Assembly: GCA_015680685.1 (NCBI GenBank)
Contig: MNCI01002812.1
Location: forward strand, 592,595 to 656,594
Source of the DNA: Gnetum montanum
Lineage: Eukaryota; Streptophyta; Gnetopsida; Gnetales; Gnetaceae
DNA: 64,000 nucleotides
Direction of reading: 5' to 3'
Shown: piece by piece, positions 11,561-21,235 of the stretch
Layout of the letters: each line of letters starts with the position of its first letter
Numbering within the stretch: position 1 is the first letter of the stretch
Position numbers and translations under genes: made by a program
The notes under the pieces: model-generated
Seen by the model: the letters and a program-made list of their open reading frames with translations, nothing else
The model's database searches: none
What the model was told of the DNA's origin: nothing

Positions 11561-14390
11561 ATGGCACCCAAACCTAAGAGATTGTAGGAGGGAGGACCAT
11601 CGCAACCAAGGGATAAGTGATCAAGAGGGGGAAGGGGCTAGCAACCCTAAGAAGAAGCAGCAAAGACACATGCCACGGGACCTTTTGGAGAGGAGCTTGA
11701 AGTGGAATTTGTTTGGTAGATTCCCAAAGTTGAAATCAGTGAGTTGCAACAAGATGAGGTGTTTGGCCCTAGACCAAACCTAGAAGTCACCTTGACTAAG
11801 GCCTGCCTAAGGTAATTTAACACTAAGGAGCTCCAAAGTTTGGTTCTCCAAGAGCTTAACTTTGATCCCTACTTGGACTTGGCACCACAAGAGGTCAAGA
11901 CTTAGTAGTAAATATCTTCCTTGTGGCCTATCCTTACTTCTAGTGGGAAGTGGTACTTGGGAGAGACATACCTCTTTTGGAACAATAGGCAAGCAAGCAC
12001 CTTAGTCAAGATCAAGAACATCATGGTGTCCTATTAGGTCAAGGCCATCTTAGAGGCCCTTGAGTTACCTAACACTGAGGCAACCTTGGCAGAGATATCA
12101 ATGCAGGTGGACCTAGAGATCAGGAAAGAATGGATCCAATGGTGCTATGGAGTGGATTGTAAGGAGTATGTTGCACTTCCCAAGGCAGAGAGGGCCTATT
12201 TCAAAATTACAGCCCCTGACTTCAACCCAACATTGAGCCTAAGAAAAATCACAACCTTCATTGCTTGTATGTGTGTTTCTCTAAGCAATAAATTCCCCGT
12301 CAACCTTCCATAGCTCATATTGCTAGAAATTAAGAAGTGGTTCAAAGAGAATAAGTGTGGGAGGAAGACACTCACCTTTCCATGTCTTATCAAAAAATTA
12401 TGCAAAAGGGAAGGCATAGCTCACTATTCCAATGATGCACTACATCATGTTCCTACTACATCTTGGAAGGAGATGATGAAGGACATAGTGCTTGCTAAGC
12501 TACAAGAAAAGGAGTGGCCACCACTACTACCAACTCAAAAAACAACACCAGAGGCTCATGCTGCCATTGAGCGTATGCAGAAGCTTCATGAGCAACTCCT
12601 ATAGTAGTAGTAGGTAGGACTGAGTGGTGGAGATTCATTAGCCTATTAGCTAGATTTGAGCCATTTGAACAAGGTTACTCAGTCACTCGAACAATAAGCT
12701 GGTTGGAGGAGACTGCATCATTGTTCTCTATGCAAAGGATGTAGGCACCTATAGTGTTAAATCTAAGCATCCAAAAGGTGATGGTGTCTATCCTAGGATA
12801 ACAATCCAAATATCTTTAAAAATGTTGCCACTTTTTCGATGCACTTGGAGAAGGGTGAGAGAACAACTATCTTGGTGATGCAGTACCATGAACAAGAGAC
12901 AATGGTGGAGGTGATGGCCAATCACATTATAGAGGCATTGAATGCTCTTGTAGCCATAGTGCTTGATATTGCTACACTCAAGGACATGCAAACATTTGCA
13001 AGAGCAAGTGGAAGGCTAAGTGTAGTCCAACATGAGAAGGTGTTGGACCAACTGGGTGGGATCGGGTGACCACTTCTAGAGATCTTTGATCTCCCAAAAA
13101 ATATCATTGCAACCCACTCAGAGCTGCTAGAAGCTAAGGGAAAGGTCATCATTGCCAATGCCCAACTCGAGGTAGCCACTTTCAAAACTAGACAGTTGGC
13201 TACTAAGATCACAGAATTGAGTGCTCATTTAGTTGATCCCACCATTCTTATCTAAGTAGTAACCATGGATGAAGCTTTCTCACAACTTCAAAACAAACTA
13301 AAAGAGGTTGAGAATGCTAAGGAGATGGTGGTCTTTAATGTGTTCCTCCTGGAGGCCTTGGCCTACAACACCAAGAAGGACCTATCACAAGTCCTTAAGG
13401 AGAATCATAATCTAACCAAGGATATTCATTGCCTACAGAATGTCAAAACACAAAAAGAAAAAATGGTAGAATTTTTGTGACAACATCAAGAGTAGCTTGC
13501 CAAGGTGAACTTGGATTTGAGGAGGTTAGCTATTGAGAATCAAAATATCTTAATGGAAGAGATCAATATGCTTCACTAGAAAATAACCATTAAGATAGCT
13601 TCTTGGAAAAATGAGGCCCTAAAGTTTGAAAGGGTCAAGAACCACTATAGAGACTAGGTCCAGCTTCTTAAAGAAGTCAATGGAAAAGAAATTCAATTAG
13701 CCAAGGTGAAGATAAACGAGGCTCTCCAACAAATCTAACAAAGAGGTGATGTGTGAAAACCCATCTTTAATGGGCTATATGTGTGCAACAAAGTTGTAGT
13801 TGTAGATCAAGGAGATGATGGAATATATGTAGTTATCCAACCTCTGTTATGCAAGCTTGGCAATGCTGATTGCTGGAAGTCTATGGTTAGATCTAGAAAA
13901 ATAAGTGGCTAGCTTATACCTCTTCTATAAGGTAGAGTCCAAGCACCACAAAGAAATGAAGCAAAAGCTGGAAATAATTACTAACAAGCTTGAAATTCTT
14001 CGCACCCACTTCATAGATCAACGATCATAGTAGAGTACCTAGCCAAAAGGATGAACGATTACCAAGAGTTGCAAAATCTTGTCATAATGTTCAACATCAA
14101 ATGTAAATAATTCACTGCTTGGTTTGTTAATGTCAAGGAGTTGTTCTTGGCCGTGCCCTATTTGTGGGATGTTCCCATACTAGTGCACATTGATGATGCT
14201 ACATGAACTATGTATGATCCTCAAACTAAGGAGGAGAAGATGAAGGCACTGCTGGATGCCTTCTTTCTTCCACTGGAAATAACATCTATAGTAGGACAAC
14301 CTCAACCTCAACCTCAACCACAATCACCATAGGCACTAGAGCCTAGAGAAGGTTCATTAGTGCCCTAAGAGCCTCCACCTCCTAGAACTG
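11561..14390 (+). pseudogene. Element 1 third ORF (Athila-like ORF3), broken
   Basis: A second coding unit downstream of pol. It starts ATG-GCACCC (MAPKPKR...), which matches MAPKHG in Element 4. A middle block includes WYLGETYLFWN (about 11950), VKAILEALELPNTEA (about 12040) and a stretch open at 12086-12313 and 12320-12604, with TLTFPCLIKKLCKREG. This resembles the plant transposon-protein domain often found next to Athila/Tat elements. The 3' half is coiled-coil-like, rich in Glu, Lys and Leu (open at 13265-13480, QLQNKLKEVENAKEM). Its end is set approximately by the Pro/Gln-rich tail near 14300-14390. Several stops interrupt it. The role of this ORF is not known; an envelope role has been proposed for Athila, but I see no clear membrane segment. 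Confidence 0.65.
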
Positions 14391-14623
14391 TTTGATTTTC
14401 TCTTCATCTTTGGCCATCAGAGGAACTCTAGCTATCAGTTTCTATAAGGGTGTTCAATTTTGTTTTCATGAACACCCATTTTTGTAAATCATGGCAATCC
14501 ACATAATCAAGCACTTAGAGTTAGTTAGTTAGTGAGTTAGTGAGTTAGTCCATGGTTCCATACCTTCTCTGATTTTGTAAGAAGCTTGATCCTCCTTTTG
14601 TTCACTCGAGGATGAATTTTTAG

Positions 14624-14638
14624 TTAGTTGTGGAGGTA
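14624..14638 (+). promoter_or_regulatory. Element 1 polypurine tract
   Basis: TAGTTGTGGAGGTA ends directly at the 3' LTR. Plus-strand DNA synthesis is primed here. The upstream text CTCGAGGATGAATTTTTAG is shared with Elements 3 and 4 (CTYGAGGACAA...TTTCATT). Confidence 0.75.
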
Positions 14639-15471
14639 TGATGAATCATCATTAAGTTGTGTTGGTGGACATGTGTCGATGCATCCCCATCAATGCATGT
14701 TTTGATGCATCAATGCATATGCATTGACATGGCATCTAGGTCTTCCTATATAAATGCATGTACCTACTACATTTATGGCATCAGTTAGTCAATAGCTTAA
14801 CAAAGTTCTTGTAGTTTCTTTCCACAGAAGTTAGAATATTTTCTAGGCACCACCGTAGGATTCAAGGATTGTATGGATCATTATTTGAGCACTAATGTAC
14901 CTAAACACATTGTTGTGATGGCAAGAAAGATGAGATTCTTGATAAAACTTGCATACTTGGAAATAGATTAATGTTTACTTTTATGTAATTTACTATTCAT
15001 GAATTTTACTTCCATGGTTCTAGTTAATTAGTTAAGCATACTTAATTACACACATAAGTATGACCACCTCGAGCATAATGTTAATGCTTGGTAATCCCAT
15101 CAGTGCTATCACTTGGTAATCTAGTAGCATTGTAACACGTTTAGGATGTGGACGAAAGGTGGGACTAGATACTTATGTTAAGAAGTAGGCTAAGACATTA
15201 GTTAGCTACTTAGATTAATATTACATCAAGTACTTTGTTTCAAGCTTAGGATAATTACATAAAAATATAAAAATAATACAAATCATGTGCCTTGGCTCTA
15301 GTTAACCATATGCTTATGCTTACACTAGTTAGGAAGACAATGATCACACCTTTAAATTACTATCTTTACTTCTAGCATTTAGTGAGCTAAAGTCCACCAA
15401 ATTCAACAAGATCACTAGTGAAAGCTTGTGGTTTGTATGGTTGGACATAAGGTCTACTTTGTTGCTTATCA
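14639..15471 (+). repeat. Element 1 3' LTR
   Basis: It is 833 bp, starts TGATGAATCATC and ends TTGCTTATCA. TATA box CTATATAAA lies at 14746-14755, preceded by ATGCAT-rich palindromes. Confidence 0.9.
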
Positions 15472-15625
15472 TAAAGGATTATCACTCATATCCATGGTAC
15501 TTATCTCACTAATGCGATCCTGGGAGGGTTAGTAGATGAGCAAAAGCCTAACCTCTTTGAATGGTTGTGCCCAAGCTTAAACCCAAGTCTTTGACTTAAG
15601 AAATGAGAACCTTACCATAGTGGAG
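15472..15625 (-). mobile_element. Probable tRNA-derived SINE, about 150 bp
   Basis: A short insert that separates the two halves of LINE-A. It is flanked by the 10-mer TGAATCATAT at 15626-15635 on its 5' side (minus orientation) and at 2412-2421 beyond Element 1. Such direct repeats are typical of target-primed insertion. Read on the minus strand it begins CTCCACTATGGTAAGG, which is box-A-like, and about 30 bases later has GGGTTTAAGCTT, a weak box-B-like word. I infer a SINE. A gene fragment or filler DNA is the alternative. Element 1 landed in its 3' flank. Confidence 0.4.
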
Positions 15626-17345
15626 TGAATCATATGCTTTTTTAAAAGCAATAAAACAAATAAAATCTTTTTTGTTAGGCATATTTGTAAACTTCATGTA
15701 GTGTCTAAGAGTACCTAACTAATCAATAGTGGAGTGATTTTTTCTGAAACCTACTTGACATCTTGTCCTAACCTAGTTACTTTCAACCTATGAACTAATT
15801 CTCTTTTCTAGTAGAGTGCTCAACACCTTAGCAAAAATATTACTTACAATAATTATTCAAATTATTTTAATCCTTTTTTAGATAACAAGATAGCTTTAGT
15901 TTTCCAATGTTAATTTAATCCTTGCTCCATTTCTTAATTTAATTTGTGTCAAATTTCTCTATGAATAACATATCCTACCCACTTTAATAATTTTTCATAT
16001 AATACATTTAAATCTGTAGCTTTACAAAACACTAGCTTTTTAATATCCTTTATGATTTCCTCAAGAGTAAATTAGAGAGGTGCTTATTATACAATAGTAG
16101 TGTAATTATCATCTTCTCTTGTAAATAGTTTACTAAAAATGAGCAAATATCTTAAAAAGAAAAATTAAATGATGAAGAGGTTTTATGATGAATACATTGC
16201 CAAAATTGTCCAGGTTTCTTTTTAATAGTGTAAGTAAAATATTCCTATTGCTCCCTAATAAATTTCCTTCTTTTGGTTCTAATCAAGCTTTTATATGCCT
16301 TTTAATAAACTTTGTCTATGACTCTTTGCATTCTTAATATTCTACCTAATCTGTATGCAATCTTCATCAAACCAAGCCTTTTGATTACTCTATTGTTGTG
16401 AATGCGCAACTAGCTTATCTGTTGTAAGTAGAGTTTATTCAAGCTCCTTATGTTCTCTTTCAAGAGTCCTTGTGTTATGTGCTACATTCATATATTTTTC
16501 CTTGATATCTGGGGTGAGTTTGTATTGAAATTTTTTTCTATTTTTATTTTTATTTTGTTTGAGAAATAATTTGAATTTGCAACAAAAACTCTACATAGTG
16601 ATGACAAGACTCCATTAAATCTTCTCCAACTTTCAACTCTTTAATAAAGTCAATATCTTCATAAAAACATAAAATAAAATTGATGCAAGAGTTACCTTGA
16701 GGTCCTATGAAAGTAAAGGATGAAGATTGAAGAAATCTAGCAAGGCTATTGCAAATCAAAAGATCAAAAAATTTGTTCATTTAAACAATTGTTAACCCAT
16801 CTTATTCATAGTGCCATCTATAGAATGTTGGTTCCACTGAATAATTTTTGTTTACCATGAAGCTATCCTTGTATTAAAATCTCCACAAATAAATAGCAAG
16901 CCTTTTGCTAAAAATTCTAGAATATCTTTGCCTAAGAACTAGAAAGGATGATCATGAGACAACTCTATAGAATCATACAATTCAACATCTTTAGGAGCAA
17001 AATAGCATATGACAAGGAAAGCACAACCATGCTGACATAAGATTTTTAGCCAAATATATTGTTTATAATCATTAATTTTTTTAAAATACATAATTTTAAA
17101 GAGATTTAGTCACTAACATTACAATGTCACTAGAAGGTCTACCTCTTCACCCTCCTCTTGTATTTCTTATATCAAATTTAATAAATTCAAGAACTACAAA
17201 ATCTACAAAACCAACATTTTCCCAAGTTTTAACAAAACAAAAAATATCAAAGCCATCAAAGAAGCTAATTCAATTCAAAGAAATAACTTTATTTACAATT
17301 CCACTGTGAATGTTAAGAAATCCACACCTTAAAAGGCCTATGCAT
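15626..17345 (-). mobile_element. LINE-A, 5' half (endonuclease and start of RT), broken
   Basis: Minus-strand remnant of the same LINE as 965-2421. From high to low coordinates: an AP-endonuclease domain with FAPKDVELYDSIELSHDHPF (about 16930-17010), the box ICGDFNTRIASW (about 16860-16895), and SSFTFIGPQGNSCINFIL (inside the open stretch 16780-16550), which resembles the usual FTF...G.S.IDYVL endonuclease motif. Then the early RT blocks: LEEIIKDIKKLVFCKATDLN (about 16075-16015), QVGFRKNHSTID (about 15750) and FICFIAFKKAYDS (about 15665-15625). Multiple stops. The break after YDS coincides with the start of the other half, so the two pieces were one copy before the SINE-like insert and Element 1 arrived. 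Confidence 0.82.
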
Positions 17346-17905
17346 TTTTGAATAATTTTTGTTGTAATTACTATCATGTTGCTAATATTTAGGTATGCTA
17401 CAAAAACTTGATATATGATTTATTTTATTTTTTAAAGAGCATAATGGACCTAGTAATCATCCATTATTTAGTTAGAACATTTTAAAGTCCTTCATTAAGT
17501 ATTTTCAAGTCTCTCTCCAACCTATCTCTTTACCACATTTTAATAATTCAACATATAATCATTTTGAATATATAGCTTTTTCAAAAGTTAATTTCTCAAT
17601 TTCCTCTACTACTTCATCATACCTAAGTTATAAAATATCTTGGAGGACATAACTAGTTATGGTATTTGTTTTGTGGTGAAACAATTTTTTATAAAATCGT
17701 TTTATTCATGTAAATATAATATCCTTGTTTGGAGACACTTTATTTCTAAAAAGATTCTAAAATTTTTGTGGATCTTACTTTATGTAATTGAAACTAAAGC
17801 TTTATTACATTCAAAGACCTATAGGATTTATTAGATAGATATTACATTTCATGAAAAATAAAGATAAACTATGCATGAATGGGGACAAGAAAAACAAATC
17901 GGAAA
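17346..17905 (-). mobile_element. LINE fragments: early RT piece plus a separate 3' end
   Basis: At about 17420-17640 the minus strand reads VVEEIEKLTFEKAI ... WMITRSIMLFKK, the segment just before and at RT block 1, parallel to LEEIIKDIKKL in LINE-A. It has stops. At 17795-17905 lies a copy of the LINE-A family 3' end (compare 965-1100: AAAGCTTTATTACAT, GGATTTATTAGATAGATATT). In minus orientation a 3' end followed by an RT start cannot be one intact copy, so two truncated copies abut. Confidence 0.6.
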
Positions 17906-19849
17906 CTTCAATTTTAGTAGGTAGCACTAAGTTGTAAACTTTTATAAATCTTGTGGTGTACCTATATTTCACTTATTTTAGGTTCCAAAAAATCGTATAA
18001 GTATTTTACTTTATCATTTGCACCACATATATATGTTACTCTTTTAAAATTTTTTTTTTTTTTTCTGTAAATTAATTTTATGTTATCCTTATTCAAAGCT
18101 TTCTTACTATAGGAATTTTTGATAGCTAACCTTTATCATCATCCTAACCTTGTCCTAACAAAATGGGATCAACTACATAAGTTCTTTTTTGCTATTTGCC
18201 TCTATGAAGAGTTAGATCTTTGTTTATTTGTAGTTTCTTCAAATCATCTTTGATCGTTTTTTTCCATGTCTTCTTTGGTCTTCCTTTCAATGGCTTTCTT
18301 GGAACAATGATGTAGTAACTTTGATAGCTAACCTTGCTTGCAAATATTCTTCATCTAATCATTTCTTTTTACTCATAAACTTCTTTTGTATAGTAATATT
18401 TTTTGCACCCTCTAGCAAAATTTGTTCCAACTAATCTTCAATTTTCTTATTTTCAACAAATTTTATACCTCTTATTGAAAAGATTTTATAATACTTCTTA
18501 ATTTGTGGCATTGCATATTGTTAGAATATATTCCTTCAATAGAAAACTATAAAAAATTATGTATAGACTCTACTAATTTACCAGCAACAAGAAAGTTAAT
18601 GATTCTTGGTACATTTTGGAGAATGGTTAGCAATAAATCAATACATGAACATCTTCATTCTTCTTCAAAAGTAAATATTAAGCTTGATGGAAATTTTTGA
18701 ATCCCATTTCAAATGATAATATTAAGGCTTTGTTCCCATTCCAATATGTGCTTTCCTATTTAATTTGTTTCATTTTCCTCTAATGTTCATTCCTATCCAT
18801 TTCTAATTTCACTATAATCTTACATATCATGTTGTCCTTGATTATTTTTGCCACTATAAAATATCTATTTGCTTAGAACCAATCCTTGCATTAAACTCAA
18901 CACATATATAAACTTTAACTTTTAATTTAAATTCTACTATATCTTGTTCTAGATATTGAAAAGGGCTTTTTTTTTTAGTTTAAAATAAACTTGGCTTTGC
19001 ATAATATATTATATCTCATGGGTGAAAGTAACAGAAAGCAAGAAATACAAGACATTTTCTTTAAATAATCTTCAATCAAAGATATTTTTTATGCTCATCA
19101 ATCTTTTCTATCTTAATTACCTTTTGAACCCTTTTTTAAAAACACAAGATAATCCTCTTGATGGTCTTCCCCATATGTGAGATCTAATGCTTGTTACTTT
19201 TGTCCTACAAAACTCAAAGAACTCAAAACTTTTAGAATCCTCTTCTTCCTGAATTTCAACGACTTTAAAAATATGAAACTTCTTTAAACAACCAATATCA
19301 TATAGTGTAATTGTTTTAGTGGCAATGCCACCATCTGTGTATTCAGAAGTCGACAATGCAAAGTATTTAGGCATTTCAAAAAATGCCTTATCTTTGATTA
19401 GGGAAATACATTGTACTTTAGAAAAACTACCTTACCCTTTGCTTGTGCTGCTTTTATTAATTTTTCATTCTTTTGGTTTTTTTTTTTGCAAGCTCTTCTT
19501 TCATAGGATCTTCATTTACCTAAAGTTTTTCTCTTTTCAAGTTGCTACCATTATGCTAAACTTATCCTTGAGTTGTTGAATCATTAAATTTCATAGTAAC
19601 ATGATGGGGTTTATTACCTCTTGAATTTTGAACAACTTTTACTGAATTTTCTTTTGCACTTTCAGAACTTTAACAAATTGGAAATTTAAAAGTCTTTTTC
19701 TTTTTTTCTTCTTTTTCCTTTGTCAAATCACACCAAGCTCCAACACGTCAAGGAATTGCTTCCACAACTATAAAACTGCTAGTTCTCTTTCAGATATAAT
19801 AATTGGAGCCATATCTTCAATAAAAGGAACAAAACCTACTCTTCAGCCC
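17906..19849 (-). mobile_element. LINE-B, endonuclease and C-terminal tail, RT missing
   Basis: Minus strand, from high to low: an open stretch 19374-19117 that contains SIRSHIWGRPSRGLSCVFKKG, the substrate-contact part of LINE endonucleases. Then VYICVEFNARIG near 18870-18910, a decayed GDFNARIG box. Near 18360-18480 comes a linker like that between endonuclease and RT (ITIQKKFMSKKK). At 18170-18330 is the C-terminal motif KGRPKKTWKKTIKDDLKKLQ followed by VVDPILLG, typical of RTE-like plant LINEs. The whole polymerase domain is absent between the linker and the tail, so an internal deletion is likely. This C-terminus differs from LINE-A, so it is a different family. The upstream edge near 19840 is uncertain, and 19375-19849 has only weak coding signal. 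Confidence 0.68.
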
Positions 19850-20360
19850 TCGATGATAATCTCAGATGCTGCGAAGGAACGTGTTCGTGGACCCGGCGCG
19901 GAAAAGGCGAATTTGGAATCTTTAGACTTTCTGGGGCAGAGGTCGGAGGCGTGGGTCGCCGTGGGGTTGTTGCCGTTGCAGAGAGTGGAGGGGAAAAGAA
20001 AGTTTTGCTTTTGCTCGCCCGCTTTCTGCGGCGTTCATGTCGGACCGTGCACAGTGGCGATTGGCAAGCTCGTGCGGATCCGTCTCTTATTTGATTAAAT
20101 CTTTTCGAAAATCACTTGACGTGATGAAAGCAGCATTAGGCCTGTACCTGGAAGGAACCCACGGGCTTTGCCTCATTGCGGTTATCCAGGCTACAGAGCA
20201 TTGTAATACCTCGTCCGCCTTACCATTCTCCCAGCTTGAGCGGGAATCGACTCTTATTTATGGGCGATCGTCCGGTGCAATCATTGTTATCCTCCATTTG
20301 GTTACGCGTGGCTTTTAAGGCAAATCGGCACTAGCCAGGCCTTGGCTTCAAGTTAAATAA

Positions 20361-20425
20361 GCATGATTTTTAGAGGCCGCGTTAAGGCTCTGAGGTTCAA
20401 TTCCTCATGGTTATCATGCCCGCGT
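20361..20425 (+). other. Hairpin with tRNA-like box B, possible tRNA relic
   Basis: GCATGAT and ATCATGC can pair around an inner stem TGAGG-TTCAATT-CCTCA. GGTTCAATTCC matches the polymerase III box B consensus (GGTTCGANTCC) at 10 of 11, and GGCCGCGTTAAGGC resembles the D-arm of tRNA-Leu or tRNA-Ser. There is no room for an anticodon arm, so this is not a working tRNA. Confidence 0.3.
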
Positions 20426-20487
20426 CCGTATGTCTGAAAGCTCTGACATTACATGCGTTGCGGTTTATCCTTGATGGATGCCATTAG
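20416..20487 (+). other. Candidate upstream ORF, 23 codons
   Basis: ATG at 20416 opens MPASVCLKAL... and ends at TAG 20485-20487, 67 bases before the main ATG. It matters only if transcription starts upstream of 20416, which the sequence does not prove. Confidence 0.25.
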
Positions 20488-20554
20488 AGCTTAGTGGAGG
20501 TTCTCCGTATCAGATTGCGACGAAGAAGAAAAGAAGAAGCTGCTTTTCTGCAAA

Positions 20555-21235
20555 ATGAGACTGGAGCCGCGTTCGCTTGGCCTCAGCCAGGAGGCCAGGG
20601 TTTGCGTTTCCGTGATCGGGCTGCTGATGATGTCTGGAGCTATGGCGGGGCTTTTCCTTTGGCGTTTGGTAAACTGGCGCAGAAAAAGCAAAAGCAGAAC
20701 AAGCGCCGCCACGGTTGCCGCGCCTCCTCCGCCTCTGGCGTTGGAATTCCAGTACCCGCCGGATCCTTGGAATGTGGCCATGGCTTTGGATCCACAGATG
20801 GATTACGTCAAAGTCCTAGCCAAGCCTCGTAGCTTTCAGGACACCGGGAAGAACCAAAGAATATCCCTTGCAGAGACCGAGCATGAAGCAAAAAACAAAG
20901 GATCGTGGCGCAAATCGTGGCTGTTCCGGCCTCTGTCGAAGAGGGAGAGAAATGATTCTCAACACACGCAGCAGCAACAACAGAGAGTGCTCAAGAGATC
21001 CTTGTCAGGACCACTGCAAAGCAGGAGCGAGCCGTACATGATGCGCAAGTGGAACTCTTCGGGGCCGATTTACAGCGACGGCACGACAACTGAGCCGGTG
21101 AACAGGAGCAGAAATGCCAAGGGATCTCTGAGCGGCAGTGCCACTCCGGACAGGCTGCAACTGCAGGAGTCGCCATACCAGCAGCTTAGGTCCTCGCATC
21201 ATCGCGCCCTCGCTCACGCCATCTACGTTGTCTGA
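20555..21235 (+). CDS. Hypothetical single-pass membrane protein, 226 aa (host gene)
   Basis: The longest clean reading frame outside mobile elements, in a GC-rich island. Residues 16-36 (VCVSVIGLLMMSGAMAGLFLW) form one hydrophobic segment followed at once by a basic cluster (RRKSKSR), which suggests a signal-anchor with the long C-terminal part in the cytosol. After this come an Ala/Pro-rich stretch (about 51-62), a PPDPWNVAMALDP segment (about 68-80), and a basic, Ser/Gln-rich low-complexity tail with five Gln in a row near residue 140 and RSLSG and RSRSEP, which look like kinase targets. I do not recognise the family, and no enzyme motif is visible. The ATG is chosen because the membrane segment follows it closely. 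It ends at TGA 21233-21235. It appears intronless; a spliced upstream exon cannot be excluded. Neighbours are LINE remnants on the left and AT-rich spacer on the right. Confidence 0.72.
   Translation: MRLEPRSLGLSQEARVCVSVIGLLMMSGAMAGLFLWRLVNWRRKSKSRTSAATVAAPPPPLALEFQYPPDPWNVAMALDPQMDYVKVLAKPRSFQDTGKNQRISLAETEHEAKNKGSWRKSWLFRPLSKRERNDSQHTQQQQQRVLKRSLSGPLQSRSEPYMMRKWNSSGPIYSDGTTTEPVNRSRNAKGSLSGSATPDRLQLQESPYQQLRSSHHRALAHAIYVV

Larger units (their letters stand above)
2426..15471 (+). mobile_element. Element 1: near-complete Athila/Tat-type Ty3 LTR retrotransposon, decayed
   Basis: A 13.0-kb element bounded by two LTRs that begin TGATGAATCAT and end in CA. The flanking 5-mers are TAAAT (2421-2425) and TAAAG (15472-15476), an imperfect target-site duplication. 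The order gag, protease, RT, RNase H, integrase is that of Ty3/Gypsy. The RT text (KDHF-LPF-Q, YGYSGYNQIQI, FMDDF) and the tRNA-Asp primer site are those of the Athila/Tat group. Five kb lie between integrase and the 3' LTR and carry a third ORF, which is also typical of that group. The two LTRs are only about 85 percent alike by eye, so this is the oldest LTR element here. Stops occur throughout every domain. Confidence 0.92.
19850..20554 (+). promoter_or_regulatory. Putative promoter and 5' leader of the host gene
   Basis: Base composition changes abruptly from AT-rich to GC-rich at about 19855, at the edge of the LINE. No convincing CDS is seen. Possible TATA words are TTATTTATGG (20251-20260) and TTAAATAAG (20353-20361); neither is proven. 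A short GA-rich stretch (about 20515-20545) precedes the ATG at 20555, as in many plant leaders. A hairpin or tRNA-like element (20361-20430) and a small upstream ORF (20416-20487) lie here. Confidence 0.45.

Noticed and set aside
19853-20318. Two frames of 81 and 93 codons upstream of the host gene
   Set aside because: GC-rich DNA gives long frames by chance. No domain, and they overlap each other in different frames.
20361-20430. Functional tRNA gene
   Set aside because: Box B is good, but there is no anticodon arm and no normal acceptor spacing.
20491-20832. Two frames that overlap the host gene (96 and 112 codons)
   Set aside because: Shadows of the 226-codon frame, which has the better composition and a membrane segment with a basic flank.
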